NCBI RefSeq assembly: GCF_001684975.1
Contig: NZ_MAYH01000023.1
Coordinates: 434,001-498,000 of the forward strand
Direction: 5' to 3'
Length of the DNA: 64,000 nt
Origin: Chryseobacterium artocarpi
Lineage (GTDB): Bacteria; Bacteroidota; Bacteroidia; Flavobacteriales; Weeksellaceae
Each line of letters starts with the position of its first letter. Position 1 is the stretch's first letter. The notes beneath the pieces are model-generated. The model did no database searches and was not told where the DNA came from. It was given only the letters and a program-made list of their open reading frames with translations. The translations under genes were made by a program, and so were the position numbers. Positions 1 to 9,796 of the stretch are shown in pieces.

Positions 1-74
1 AATTTTATTGTTTGTTTATGATCAATTATAATTGTCGCCTCTTTATTATTTAAAATAAATGTAGAGGTTCTCTA

Positions 75-260
75 ATGTCTAAAATCTTATTTTTCTTCTG
101 TTTTGGTTTTGGTTTTCTGGCTTCTGCACAGGAAAAGAAACAAGATTCTGGAGTTTACGAATATAAACGCCGCATTTTCTATCCTTATGACTGTTCTTGT
201 CTGGGAAAAGTAATTTATAAAGAACTATCAGTATTTTTAGTCGACTGTGGTCCAACTTAA
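75..260 (+). CDS. Small putative secreted protein, possibly a remnant
   Basis: A 61-residue reading frame. The first 19 residues look like a Sec signal peptide (MSK, a Phe/Leu/Gly-rich core, ending ASAQ, a common Bacteroidota cleavage context). The mature part would be about 42 residues, basic, with three Cys. I recognise no domain. It sits beyond the broken end of the RHS locus and points towards it, so it could equally be a truncated lipoprotein or exported-protein gene. No good TAnnTTTG promoter is visible just upstream. The signal-peptide quality is the main reason to list it. Confidence 0.35.
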   Translation: MSKILFFFCFGFGFLASAQEKKQDSGVYEYKRRIFYPYDCSCLGKVIYKELSVFLVDCGPT

Positions 261-466
261 GTTCCTTTATTTGAAAAACCATCTCTTTCATCAGGAGCAA
301 TAATAGTAACGTCTTTCATTTCTTTAGAGCCTGACATTTTTTCTGCTACAGATTCTGTAAGATTTCCATTTTTATCAACTGTGGTTCTTCCTGTTCTGCA
401 AGAATGCAATACAACGGTAAAACCTTCTTTGCTTTCAGAGTTTTTCAAAGTCACAAACTTTACGCG
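257..466 (-). pseudogene. Orphan RHS/polymorphic-toxin tip fragment with a CRTG motif
   Basis: The frame is open from just after a TGA (near 467-469) down to a TAA at 257. It has only a weak GTG as a possible start. The translation contains a hydrophobic strand followed by LHSCRTG and then a second strand with IIAP. This matches, from memory, the 'L-S-C-R-T-G ... V-T-A-P' core seen in C-terminal tips of RHS and other polymorphic toxins, where a caspase-like or cysteine-hydrolase fold has been suggested. It lacks an N-terminal carrier and is shorter than such domains. It lies directly after the immunity-like gene of the intact RHS gene, as expected for a displaced old tip. Confidence 0.5.
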
Positions 467-478
467 TCAAAAAACTTC

Positions 479-973
479 TTATTTGTTCAAAGGCGGAAGA
501 TTATATGGAGAAAATAATTGTTTAATATAGCAAAGACTTTTTAAATTATCTGAAGTATAAATATTATCCATTCCTCGTTCTCTACACATTTGAGTTTGTT
601 CATCCAACTTGATGCAATCGGGAACAAAAGACAAAGGACTTGCTGTATCAATATTTTTGGGTATATAGTCTTCAGGTCTAATCATTCTTTTTAAATTAAA
701 AACATTGTATATGTCTCCAACTTTAATAGATTTGCATTTAATTGATGCATCTTTTTTTGAAACAATTTTATAATTTCTATCCTTAAAATTTAAGTAAACC
801 AAATAATAATTATTAATCGAATCGATTTTATAAACAGTATATCCATCTACACTATCTTTTTCAAAATACACATTTTTATTTGTCTTGCAACTAATCAATG
901 TTCCGATACATAAAATAAAAAAGAAGAAGATAAACAGATAATTTTTTAATTTAATATGTTGTAAATGTTCCAT
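479..973 (-). CDS. Small lipoprotein, candidate immunity protein of the RHS tip
   Basis: About 164 residues from the ATG at 973. This start overlaps the end of the RHS gene by 23 bases in another frame, typical of a translationally coupled toxin-immunity pair. Upstream in-frame starts exist (to 1039), but this one gives a clean lipoprotein signal: basic head, a Phe/Ile/Leu core, and the lipobox LISC followed by KTNK. The rest is soluble and Lys-rich with no domain I know. A periplasm-facing lipoprotein placed immediately after an RHS tip is a classic immunity arrangement; the function is inferred from position only. Confidence 0.6.
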   Translation of the reverse strand: MEHLQHIKLKNYLFIFFFFILCIGTLISCKTNKNVYFEKDSVDGYTVYKIDSINNYYLVYLNFKDRNYKIVSKKDASIKCKSIKVGDIYNVFNLKRMIRPEDYIPKNIDTASPLSFVPDCIKLDEQTQMCRERGMDNIYTSDNLKSLCYIKQLFSPYNLPPLNK

Positions 974-3900
974 CTGGATATTTTGTAAAAATTGTTCTAC
1001 CACTTGAATTAAACATAATTTTCTTAACATCTGTACCATTGGTACCTGTTGTTAGACCTGTTGGATTTTTAAGAATCAATCCATCATTTGTCATATATTG
1101 AAGTTCCATATTTCCGCCTGGTTGCTTAACGGCTGCATTATGAGCTCTATAATAAACACTATTTGAATCTAGGGCATCACTTTGTGTAGCTGCACCAACA
1201 TAATTATTTTCTTTTCTGGAAATTAAAGCCCCCTCATAGGATTCTGAAATCTCATGTAGAACACCTTCTCCAGGTTTACCTGCAAAATCACCTAGTCTTC
1301 CCAATATTTCTGGATTAATTGCTTGTTCTCCTGTAACGATTTTTGTGGATGCATCTAAAGAATTTCCTAAAAACGCCCCTCCATTATGGGTCAAACCACT
1401 ACTCGTAGTAAGTTTATTTTCGGCGCTTACATTAACTACAACTGAGTGATCATTAATAATTTTAGCTACATCTGCTGAATTACCCGATAAACTTCCTTTT
1501 GTATTTTGTACATAAGTTATATTTCCACTTTTAGTATCTCTTGATAACGTTATGTCACTTCCTACTGATTTTTGTAATTCTTTTAATGCATTATCTGACT
1601 CCGTCCCATTTATACGAATGTCAGCAACCCCACGTCCATCTGGATCAATAAACCTAATTGGGTTATTCATAGCATAATTATAAGGAGACCACCTTCTATA
1701 TTTCTCCGCCAATGGATCCACCACACCCCATCTTCCTAGATCTGACATATACAACCTCGCTCCATAATCATACATCCCCGTCTCTTGCAATTCCTTCCCG
1801 TTGTATTTATAATTCTTATAATTCCCCTGTCCAAAGAAAGCATTTCCGGTTTTTAGGTGGTTCATTCCAAATGGATAATAATCATTGGCATCCGTAATTT
1901 CAAGAGCGCCTGCGCTGGTTCTGCCAAAGCTTATTCTTACGTTTCCAAGGTGATCCTTGTACTGGTAAATATACTGGTTTTTCTTGTAATCATAAAACCC
2001 TTCTGCGGTTGGAAAAAATTGCAGATCAGGCATTTTGTATTCAACATTTCCACCATCACCGCTTCCAAAAGGCGGATCAATATCAGGATCTGTTGGATTG
2101 ACAGGGCCCTGCAGCGTAAAAGCCTGCCTTTCCATCGCCACAGAAGTTTCAGAAAGAGACTCCGTACTTCCCCCTCCACCCGGGCTTGTAGCTTCAGACT
2201 TCAGATACTGAAAACCATCCAGATAATCAGTGGTCTTTTTTGTAGTGGAAACCCCTGCAATGCCTACAATGGAAGATGTAAACTCTTTTTTAAGTTTTAC
2301 CCCTGTAGCGGTGTATTTTGTCTTGACAGTGGTGGTTTCGATGTCACTTTTTTCAATCAGGATATCATTGGGCAAATTAAGATAATTATAGCCGATCCTT
2401 GATATGTTTTTATCCAGCATATCGGTCATATTTCCATTCACATCATAATTGATAGGTTTTCCGCCTCCTTCATAACCTGCCTTATTCGTGGAATTATCCC
2501 TGACATCCAAGAGGCGGTTTCCTATATTGCCGGGCGTTCCGTAATTATAGACCAGATTATCAATGACCATGGCTGTAGTTCCGTTCATCACAGATGTCCT
2601 GTACAGATTGGTAATGTTGCCATTCAGATCATAACTTAAAGATTCCGTATGCTCCTTACTGTTGGGATTCTGCGGGTTCTGATAATAGCCAGCTGTCAGT
2701 CTGTTCAGAGAATCATAAGCGTAGCCATATCGTTTTGGAGTAAGTGATGGGTTAGCGCCCAAAGATTCTACTGCTCGCCAATCTACTTCTGCTATATTTC
2801 CATTGTATTTAGGTTTTACATCTTTTCCGGGAAATAAAGCGGAATCCGGATTGGTAATTCCAGTTTTCTGATTGTATTTAATTTTGTAAGAAAATAGTTT
2901 TCCTCCAAGATCCGCAACTCCCATCTGATCTTTATTGATATCAGTCATCCAGCCTCTAATATTATAAGCGTAATCGATACTTTGAAGATTATTACCTACT
3001 TTTTTATTCTTAAGCTGTGACAGTTCATTGTATGTGTTCTCTGCCAGCAACTGCTCTGGTTTGCTATCCACTTTATGCCAATGCTGCAACAACCTGTTCT
3101 GGGAATCATACACAAAACGTTCCGCGATGGTAATCCCGTCATCACTGTCATATCTTCTATGGGTGGTAACGGTATTTAAAGGCAGCCCCACAAAATCAAG
3201 CCTGGATTCCGTTCGGGTATATCCTCCCAAGTGATTGATGGAATGGGTACCAATAACCCTTCCCTTCATATCGTAATAAGTATAATTCTTGGTCCAACGG
3301 TCATCTTCAATGTTTTTAATCAAAGTCATGACGGGAAGTCCTTTTGTACTTTTACCTTCTGGTGATGAAGAGTCCGTTAGAACAGGTTCTCCCTGAATAT
3401 TAGACGGAAAAGGAGGTCTGAAACCATAGAACGGATAATTATCATAATAATTAATACTCAAAATATTTAGAAAGTTAAAATTCGGATAGGTACCCGTATG
3501 ATCATAATAAATATCCATTCCACTATAATTCCAAAATACAACTCTTGACCTTTTTACGTTGTTTATTCCGAAACCAGTAGCAAGAGACTGTTCATCTAAT
3601 CTATTTCCTCCAATGTTCGTTCCTGTATAAGCAACTCTTCCAAACTGATCATATTTTGTGTAGATCCACTGTCCTTTTGCCCGAAGGTTAGCGTCCTGAA
3701 TTGCTACCGGACGATCCTGTATATCATATACCATATATTCCCAACCTTTGCCGGGAAGTTTCTTTTCTACGAGCCTTCCTCTGCCATCATAACGGTATTG
3801 ATAATACAGTTTTTCTTTGGTTGAGTCCACTATTGTTGGCGCTGATGCTAAAGGAGGAATAACAAAAGCAAGCTGTCCATATTCGTTATAAACATAATAG

Positions 3901-4604
3901 GTATCCGCATTTTCTGAAGCATTTAGAACTTTTCTGGATAAAATAAGCTGCCCTTTTGTATTTTTAAATTCTATGGTCTTATTCCCATCTTCATCGGTAA
4001 TGGTATTTTTGTATAACTGTGAAGGAAAAAAATACTGATTGAGCGCAATAGCTGTTTCAGTTCTGCCTTCAACCCATGTTGTGGTTGGTTCGTACATTCT
4101 TACATAATCTTCATGAAGATTGGCATCGTATTCAAACTTCACAGGTTTCCCCGTCCAGTCATTACCGACCTGATACTGTTCCTGAACTCTATTCAATGGA
4201 GAACTTTCCAATATTTTCTCACTGTGGATCTTTTCACCTGCATAGACTCCCGTGGGATCTCCCACAGGATATCCTGAAAATCCGGAGGTTTGCGTATAAA
4301 TACCTCCATTTTGGGTTCCATTTTGAGGTACAGGAAGGTAATCCCAGGTCTGTCTTCCAAACGGATCATATATTACCGAGCTCACGACATCCCTTCCTAA
4401 TGGAGAAGCTTTTACATTCACGGTTTGTTTGGGTCTGCCTAAACCGTCAAAATATTGAACTGTTTCTGAAACTTTGGTAGCCTGACCTGAGGCATTATAA
4501 TCAAGATAAGTTTTGGTTTGCACATAGTTTTCTTCCTGCGTAAGCTGCCCGTATGCAGAATGGGCAATCAGCAACATACCTATAGGAATTATTATTTTTT
4601 TCAT
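951..4604 (-). CDS. DUF6443 / RHS-repeat core protein with variable C-terminal tip
   Basis: 1217 residues. A signal peptide (MKKIIIPIGMLLIAHSAYGQ) is followed by a DUF6443-like N-terminal module (QYFDGLGRPKQT, YDPFGRQ, about residues 20-180). Next comes a long YD/RHS repeat region (YDGRGR, YDIQDRPV, YDMKGRV, YDSLNRL), then the RHS-associated core around residues 890-990 (YKDHLGNVR, YYPFGM, YNGKELQ, YDYGARLYMSDLGRW, VDPLAEKYRRWSPYNYAMNNP, ending FIDPDGR). The core normally forms a shell around a cleaved tip. The roughly 225-residue tip after DPDGR is unlike known domains to me; it contains GVLHEISESYEG, which resembles a metal-binding HExxx motif. It is last in a three-gene run and is followed by a coupled lipoprotein gene. 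Confidence 0.85.
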   Translation of the reverse strand: MKKIIIPIGMLLIAHSAYGQLTQEENYVQTKTYLDYNASGQATKVSETVQYFDGLGRPKQTVNVKASPLGRDVVSSVIYDPFGRQTWDYLPVPQNGTQNGGIYTQTSGFSGYPVGDPTGVYAGEKIHSEKILESSPLNRVQEQYQVGNDWTGKPVKFEYDANLHEDYVRMYEPTTTWVEGRTETAIALNQYFFPSQLYKNTITDEDGNKTIEFKNTKGQLILSRKVLNASENADTYYVYNEYGQLAFVIPPLASAPTIVDSTKEKLYYQYRYDGRGRLVEKKLPGKGWEYMVYDIQDRPVAIQDANLRAKGQWIYTKYDQFGRVAYTGTNIGGNRLDEQSLATGFGINNVKRSRVVFWNYSGMDIYYDHTGTYPNFNFLNILSINYYDNYPFYGFRPPFPSNIQGEPVLTDSSSPEGKSTKGLPVMTLIKNIEDDRWTKNYTYYDMKGRVIGTHSINHLGGYTRTESRLDFVGLPLNTVTTHRRYDSDDGITIAERFVYDSQNRLLQHWHKVDSKPEQLLAENTYNELSQLKNKKVGNNLQSIDYAYNIRGWMTDINKDQMGVADLGGKLFSYKIKYNQKTGITNPDSALFPGKDVKPKYNGNIAEVDWRAVESLGANPSLTPKRYGYAYDSLNRLTAGYYQNPQNPNSKEHTESLSYDLNGNITNLYRTSVMNGTTAMVIDNLVYNYGTPGNIGNRLLDVRDNSTNKAGYEGGGKPINYDVNGNMTDMLDKNISRIGYNYLNLPNDILIEKSDIETTTVKTKYTATGVKLKKEFTSSIVGIAGVSTTKKTTDYLDGFQYLKSEATSPGGGGSTESLSETSVAMERQAFTLQGPVNPTDPDIDPPFGSGDGGNVEYKMPDLQFFPTAEGFYDYKKNQYIYQYKDHLGNVRISFGRTSAGALEITDANDYYPFGMNHLKTGNAFFGQGNYKNYKYNGKELQETGMYDYGARLYMSDLGRWGVVDPLAEKYRRWSPYNYAMNNPIRFIDPDGRGVADIRINGTESDNALKELQKSVGSDITLSRDTKSGNITYVQNTKGSLSGNSADVAKIINDHSVVVNVSAENKLTTSSGLTHNGGAFLGNSLDASTKIVTGEQAINPEILGRLGDFAGKPGEGVLHEISESYEGALISRKENNYVGAATQSDALDSNSVYYRAHNAAVKQPGGNMELQYMTNDGLILKNPTGLTTGTNGTDVKKIMFNSSGRTIFTKYPDGTFTTY

Positions 4605-4610
4605 CAGTTA

Positions 4611-7600
4611 TTAGTTTTTGTAATGGTAGTTGAATTCTTTTAATACTTTTCCGGCTTGATTGTTTTCTCTGATTTCTTTCAGCCTGTTACTTTCGTCATA
4701 GATATATACTTCCCTGATTCCTGAAGGCGGAGTTATACTTCTGACCCCGATTAATGGATCATAACTATAAGTAGTAATCTGAGAATTAATCAGGCTACTC
4801 TTAAAAAGTCTAAAAGCTTCCAACAAATTCGTTTCGTCATTATTTCTACCTGCGGCGGCATCCAGATTGGAAGCATCTACAATAGAAGTAATATATGACT
4901 GATCAATATCAGACAGTTTTGCATTTTCTATTTTAGCAATGGGCAGTGTACCATTATACCCCCAGATAATTACAGTAGAAGCACCATCTTTTGTGGTATA
5001 TTGCTGGAGATTTCCTTTGGCATCATACAAATCGTACTTTAAAGCATTTTCCATCGTATTGGACTGAACATTTAATGCATTCACCGCATCAGGGAAGATC
5101 CCTGTAGGATAATTATAGGTAATTTCTGATTTTGATGTTATTTTTCCGGCATCAGCACTATTCTTCTTTTCCACAACTTTTGTTTCCAATGGAATACCGA
5201 TCATATTGGCATTGATCAGCTTCTGGTTGTTCTTTTCTGTAGCATACTGATAACTCGTGATCGAAGAAACTTCACCGGGATGAACCTGAGTGGTTGAAGA
5301 TGGATAATCATTAACATTATAAGTGCTGTTCGTGGTGGTAGTTACCGAATTCTGAACTCCGTTTCTGTAGAAGTAAGAGGTTTCTGTTTTCTTGGTGGGG
5401 AGTGTGATACCATATTTAGCAAAATGCTTATAAGGAGTAACCAAAATAGTTTGAGGATATGAGCCTTGGAAAGCAGTATAGGTTTTATATTTATATCTTT
5501 CAGGATCAATATTGTTATAATAAGCATCTTTCAATTTTACACTTTCCATTTTCTCAAAAACCTGGGAAGCGTATTCATTATTGACCTCAGAAAGTATTTT
5601 TCCGGCAGCATCATATTTCTTCTCAAAAATAGTCTGTCCTCTTAAATAATCATGGTTCGTTATAGGAAGTATAGGCATTTCCAGAAGGAAAACCTCCGGA
5701 TTTGGAAAATCAATCGGAGATCTGAATTTGTAAACAGTCTTCCCTAAATCATCTGTAATATTATTGTTATTATCACGAATAACCTGCTTTATCGTAACAT
5801 ATTTATATCCCACATCTGATCCCTGGGTCTTTTCTGATGGAATAATATTAAAATTGGTTGTTGTATCTGAATCACAATGATAATATATATTAGCATCGGA
5901 CAAAGAGGGATGATAATTATACGTAATGCTTTCACTATAATTAAAAACAGGAGGTGGAAAAACCAATGCTCCGCTGCTTTTTTGTGGATTCTCAATATCT
6001 CGGTAATCGTAGATCAGCTCTTTAGCTGATTTTCCTGTATTATCAATATACTTAATGCCGTTAACCCTTATCCCACCACCATTTTGAGTAATATAATTAT
6101 TAAAATAACGCTCTTTAGTCTGTGCTGTAAAATAAAATGAAATTGGTCTATGAGTTACTCCATACTCCCCTTCTAATGAAACATAATATTCTCCTGGCGA
6201 TAACTCTTCAGTCTCCATAAAAGACTCAGTTATTAGTTCGCCTCCAGGTCCTGGATTAAGGTCTGGGCATTGGAAGCTACTTGTGCTTATACAGGATTGC
6301 CATGACCTTCCAAAATTACTAATCACCGATGGTGAGTAAGTATTTTCACCTGTTTTTTTATAAACCTTAAATTCCCATGTTGAATAAATCAAATTCCCAA
6401 GATCAAGATTCAGTTTTACTGTTTGTGGTGATTGAAGTGTAAAAAATGGCTTTTTAATATCAGAGTTAAAAACATTTAAACCGGTTGCTTCAAAAAGATT
6501 ATTCTGATCTACCCAATGCCCTGTCAATGCTTCCATGGGCTGAGTAAATCCTGCAAAATGGCTATATATATTTTGTCCAAAATCAAAAACTACTTTTCCC
6601 TTTGTTGGGTACGTAATGGACTTAACCACATCCTGAATAATATCAGCCGGATTATCTCCCTTATAATACCCCCAAGGGTCTTTTTCAAATGTTTTGGGAA
6701 GGTTATTATAATCTATTGTATAGACATTTAAATTATTTCCGGTATTCAACTTTGTAACCTTCTTCAGTAAGAGTTTTTTTAGGTTTTCAACAGGAGAATT
6801 CGGTTTTAGATAATTAGAACTTGTATAATCATAATCAAAAGAATACTTATCAATGTATTCTCCTGTATTCTGCCCGATAATATTACTTTGTACAGATTTA
6901 AGTTTATATAATTCTGAAGAATTTGAATAATTGGAGTCACTTCTCCCTTTTTCATATGTAAAATTGACACTCCCTTTATCCGTAATGGAAATACTGGTAA
7001 GAAGTTTGGTATAGGCTGTGTTAAAAACATACTGCGTCTCTATGGCTCCAGGCATCTGGCTGTCCGGATTCATCGTGGTATTGACATGATCATACAAGAT
7101 ATTTTTGGCAAGTCTGGTGGTCTTTATTTCAGGGTCTTGATATTTAACTTCTGAAGCCTGCTCATAATTAAAAGTAAGTAATACATTATTATTTTGATCC
7201 TGAACTTTTTCTAAATGATAAGCAGAAAAATACGGAGCTCCACCTGAGTTTCCTGATGGATTTCCAGAATTGTTAATCAAACCTATTTTTATATTAGACA
7301 CATCCTTAGATGAGTTCTCCATCCCTTTGAACAGATATTGAATCCCTTTATCATCTGTAATGGTTATCGTCTGTACTTCACCTCCTGTATCGTGGGTACT
7401 GGTAATCTTCAAATTATTTCTATCCAGTTTTTCTGCTACATAATTTCCACTGAGATTCCTTTTAATAATAAATCTTCCCGATTGTCCCATAAAGTTGTAT
7501 TGATACAAATCATATTCTGAATCATACTTACCAATTCCGGCATAAAAAGAATATTCATTGATATTCCAATTGGTCATATCATCAAATATCAGTTTATAGG

Positions 7601-8039
7601 TAGGGTTAAAATCATGTTTATAAATACCGTATTTTGAGGCGGGAGGTGAAGACATAAAAGTCGATTCCGTTCTTCCATCAGGCACGCCTCCTCTTACCGT
7701 TCTGGTAATAGTTCCTCCGGCAATCAAACTCCAACCCAGACCAGTTTCGCTGGCTCTGTCTTCTGGCTTGGCACTTAAAGGATGATATTTTAACTGAATA
7801 TTCAGATTGACATTGGAGTTATTAGTAGGAATATTGAAAAGCGGAATATTAATATCTGGAATTCCTGTATAATAACTTACCGGCACTTCTTCAAACTTCA
7901 TCAAGTTATTTGCTGTAGGAGCTGCAGGAAACATTTTATTGATATTGTCTACATCTTTATTAAAGTCAGTAGAGCCTTGTGCCTGTAAAAAATTAAAAAA
8001 TGTGAACAGAAAATATGCGGTTATAATTTTTTTTCTCAT
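4611..8039 (-). CDS. Large secreted RHS-locus companion protein
   Basis: 1142 residues with a signal peptide (MRKKIITAYFLFTFF..LQAQ). The N-terminal region carries GLGWSLIAGGTITR, reminiscent of the SpvB/TcdB-type start of insecticidal toxin complex proteins. Then follow several hundred residues of beta-rich sequence and a few YD-like repeats at the C-terminus (VYIYDESNRLKEI, FNYHYKN). It has no RHS-core motif and no toxin tip. It stops only 6 bases before the DUF6443 RHS gene, so the two are probably co-transcribed and translated together. In Bacteroidota such proteins commonly precede RHS genes; the idea that the pair forms one shell is an inference. Confidence 0.75.
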   Translation of the reverse strand: MRKKIITAYFLFTFFNFLQAQGSTDFNKDVDNINKMFPAAPTANNLMKFEEVPVSYYTGIPDINIPLFNIPTNNSNVNLNIQLKYHPLSAKPEDRASETGLGWSLIAGGTITRTVRGGVPDGRTESTFMSSPPASKYGIYKHDFNPTYKLIFDDMTNWNINEYSFYAGIGKYDSEYDLYQYNFMGQSGRFIIKRNLSGNYVAEKLDRNNLKITSTHDTGGEVQTITITDDKGIQYLFKGMENSSKDVSNIKIGLINNSGNPSGNSGGAPYFSAYHLEKVQDQNNNVLLTFNYEQASEVKYQDPEIKTTRLAKNILYDHVNTTMNPDSQMPGAIETQYVFNTAYTKLLTSISITDKGSVNFTYEKGRSDSNYSNSSELYKLKSVQSNIIGQNTGEYIDKYSFDYDYTSSNYLKPNSPVENLKKLLLKKVTKLNTGNNLNVYTIDYNNLPKTFEKDPWGYYKGDNPADIIQDVVKSITYPTKGKVVFDFGQNIYSHFAGFTQPMEALTGHWVDQNNLFEATGLNVFNSDIKKPFFTLQSPQTVKLNLDLGNLIYSTWEFKVYKKTGENTYSPSVISNFGRSWQSCISTSSFQCPDLNPGPGGELITESFMETEELSPGEYYVSLEGEYGVTHRPISFYFTAQTKERYFNNYITQNGGGIRVNGIKYIDNTGKSAKELIYDYRDIENPQKSSGALVFPPPVFNYSESITYNYHPSLSDANIYYHCDSDTTTNFNIIPSEKTQGSDVGYKYVTIKQVIRDNNNNITDDLGKTVYKFRSPIDFPNPEVFLLEMPILPITNHDYLRGQTIFEKKYDAAGKILSEVNNEYASQVFEKMESVKLKDAYYNNIDPERYKYKTYTAFQGSYPQTILVTPYKHFAKYGITLPTKKTETSYFYRNGVQNSVTTTTNSTYNVNDYPSSTTQVHPGEVSSITSYQYATEKNNQKLINANMIGIPLETKVVEKKNSADAGKITSKSEITYNYPTGIFPDAVNALNVQSNTMENALKYDLYDAKGNLQQYTTKDGASTVIIWGYNGTLPIAKIENAKLSDIDQSYITSIVDASNLDAAAGRNNDETNLLEAFRLFKSSLINSQITTYSYDPLIGVRSITPPSGIREVYIYDESNRLKEIRENNQAGKVLKEFNYHYKN

Positions 8040-8041
8040 GG

Positions 8042-9586
8042 TTATTTCTTAATCAGCTTCGCATTCGCTGTTTTGTTATCATTAGTTTTTATAGTAATCA
8101 GATAAGCTCCCTGAACCAATGCCTGGGTATTAATCTTAGTCACTCTATTCTTTGTTTTCAGGTTTTGTAACTGCCTTCCACCCATATCATACAGCATAAT
8201 TTCAGCTTCTTTAAAATCAAAACCGATTTCTACATAAGCGTAATCTGTGACTGGATTTGGATAAATTTTGATGTCATATTTTTCAATCAGATCACTCACC
8301 TGTTTATCACCAAGCTTTACAATTTTCCAGTTCTCTTTGCCTAATTCCTCAGCACTGGTTCCGGCAAGAATAATAGAGCCGTCTCTGTTTAATTTTAAAT
8401 CTGAAAGTCTTTCTTCTCTTTTTCTGGATTCGCCTTTCACATGTTTTCGCCACTGTTCATTGCCGTTTCCATCAAGATACAGCATCCAGAAAGTTTCATC
8501 ATCCGTTTCTATTCTTCCTTCTGCTTGAGTATAACCACCTAATAAAATGCCTTTTGAAGACTTATCATCAGCGGAATGAATCACGCTCATTCCCATTAAA
8601 ACATCACGGTTTTTAAAGCTGTAGGACTTTTGCCACTGCTCATCGCCTTTTTCGTTCAAAGCTACTAGCCAAAGGTCTGTCCCTTCTTCAATTCCTACTG
8701 TTTTATTTCCAGAACGATCAGATCTGGACTCTCCACCAATAACATACCCATTGGACGTTAAAGCAAGGGTTCTGAGGCGATCATCTTCTTTTCCGCCATA
8801 GTTTTTCTCCCATTCTACTTTTCCATTTTTATCCAATTTAACGATCCAATAATCACCCTCTCCGTAATTTTCTGTTTTTTTATGACCATTATTTCCGCTT
8901 CGTGAGTAGATTCCCAGTAAAGCTCCACCATCTCTGGTCGGAATCATTTTCTCTACTTCATCTAAACCTTTCCCGCCAAGGATAATTTGTGAGATTTCTT
9001 TACCGTCTTTATCAAGCTTAATGATCAATACATCTTTAGAGCCATAACCTTTTAATGAGTTTTGGACATTACCAGCAACAATAAAGCCCTGATCCATAGT
9101 TTGGATAACCGATCTCGCTTCTTCATCAGAAGAGCTTCCCAAGGTTTTCTGCCATAATTCATCCCCAAATTCATTAATCCTGATCAGCCAGATATCCGAT
9201 CCTCCTTTTGCTTCATCTTTTTTATCCAGTCCTTTTCCTGAATAAGAAGTTCCAGCCAAAAGGAATCCTCCATCTTGCGTCGTGACGGTTGCTGATAAAT
9301 AATCGTGATTTTGTCCTGAGAAATACTTTTCCCATGCCTGCTCGCCTTGCTGATTTAGTTTAACCAAATGAAAATCATAGCCATTATTCTGCTTACTGTC
9401 TGTAGCCTGAAGCTTATCGCTTTGTATAGAACTTCCTGTGATAAGATATTGCTGATCGATGGTGGTCGTTACCTGGCTTAAGAAATCCTGAGTAGAAGAT
9501 TTGATGTCTTTCTGCCAGAGAACTTCCTGTGCAGACACACTTAAGACTGTGCATAATGTATATGCACCGAGATAGATTCTTCTCAT
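8042..9586 (-). CDS. T9SS type A sorting-domain protein with propeller-like repeats
   Basis: 514 residues. A signal peptide (MRRIYLGAYTLCTVLSVSAQ) is followed by about seven repeats of the pattern 'D-G-G-F-x-x-A-G ... S-D-x-W-L-x-x-L-x-x-x-G-x-x-x-W-x-K', likely a beta-propeller. The last 75 or so residues match the type A T9SS sorting domain (IYPNPVTDYAYVEI, LYDMGGRQL, QGAYLITIKT, ending KLIKK). The protein should be exported to the cell surface or medium. It ends 3 bases before the next gene, so it heads the RHS operon. Only this member carries a sorting tail, so how the other two leave the outer membrane is unclear. Confidence 0.85.
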   Translation of the reverse strand: MRRIYLGAYTLCTVLSVSAQEVLWQKDIKSSTQDFLSQVTTTIDQQYLITGSSIQSDKLQATDSKQNNGYDFHLVKLNQQGEQAWEKYFSGQNHDYLSATVTTQDGGFLLAGTSYSGKGLDKKDEAKGGSDIWLIRINEFGDELWQKTLGSSSDEEARSVIQTMDQGFIVAGNVQNSLKGYGSKDVLIIKLDKDGKEISQIILGGKGLDEVEKMIPTRDGGALLGIYSRSGNNGHKKTENYGEGDYWIVKLDKNGKVEWEKNYGGKEDDRLRTLALTSNGYVIGGESRSDRSGNKTVGIEEGTDLWLVALNEKGDEQWQKSYSFKNRDVLMGMSVIHSADDKSSKGILLGGYTQAEGRIETDDETFWMLYLDGNGNEQWRKHVKGESRKREERLSDLKLNRDGSIILAGTSAEELGKENWKIVKLGDKQVSDLIEKYDIKIYPNPVTDYAYVEIGFDFKEAEIMLYDMGGRQLQNLKTKNRVTKINTQALVQGAYLITIKTNDNKTANAKLIKK

Positions 9587-9629
9587 ATCATGGTTTTTTG
9601 AGTTTAATGATTAGTTTTTTAAGTTTGCG

Positions 9630-9637
9630 CAAATTTA
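9630..9637 (-). promoter_or_regulatory. Possible -7 element of the RHS operon
   Basis: On the minus strand this reads TAAATTTG, an exact TAnnTTTG match, about 45 bases ahead of the ATG at 9586. I see no TTTG at the expected -33 distance, so the assignment is tentative. Confidence 0.35.
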
Positions 9638-9772
9638 ATTTTTTTCACCACATTTACTACATTTAATAGAAGTTTTAATCGAAATAAAATATTTATTAAA
9701 TAATTAATACTACTAAGCAAAAATATCACAGCAAAACGACAAAACCTGACGCATCATTTTATCGCACAAAAA

Positions 9773-9796
9773 AACCTTTGAAAAATTTCAAAGGTT
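9773..9796 (-). terminator. Terminator of the his operon
   Basis: AACCTTTGAAA (9773-9783) pairs perfectly with TTTCAAAGGTT (9786-9796) around a two-base loop, and a run of seven T follows on the minus strand. The stem touches the hisIE stop codon, so it ends the his transcript. Confidence 0.85.

Noticed and set aside
1857..2402. 181-residue plus-strand frame inside the RHS gene
   Set aside because: It lies antisense to the strongly supported RHS repeat/core coding sequence and has no signal, domain or promoter.
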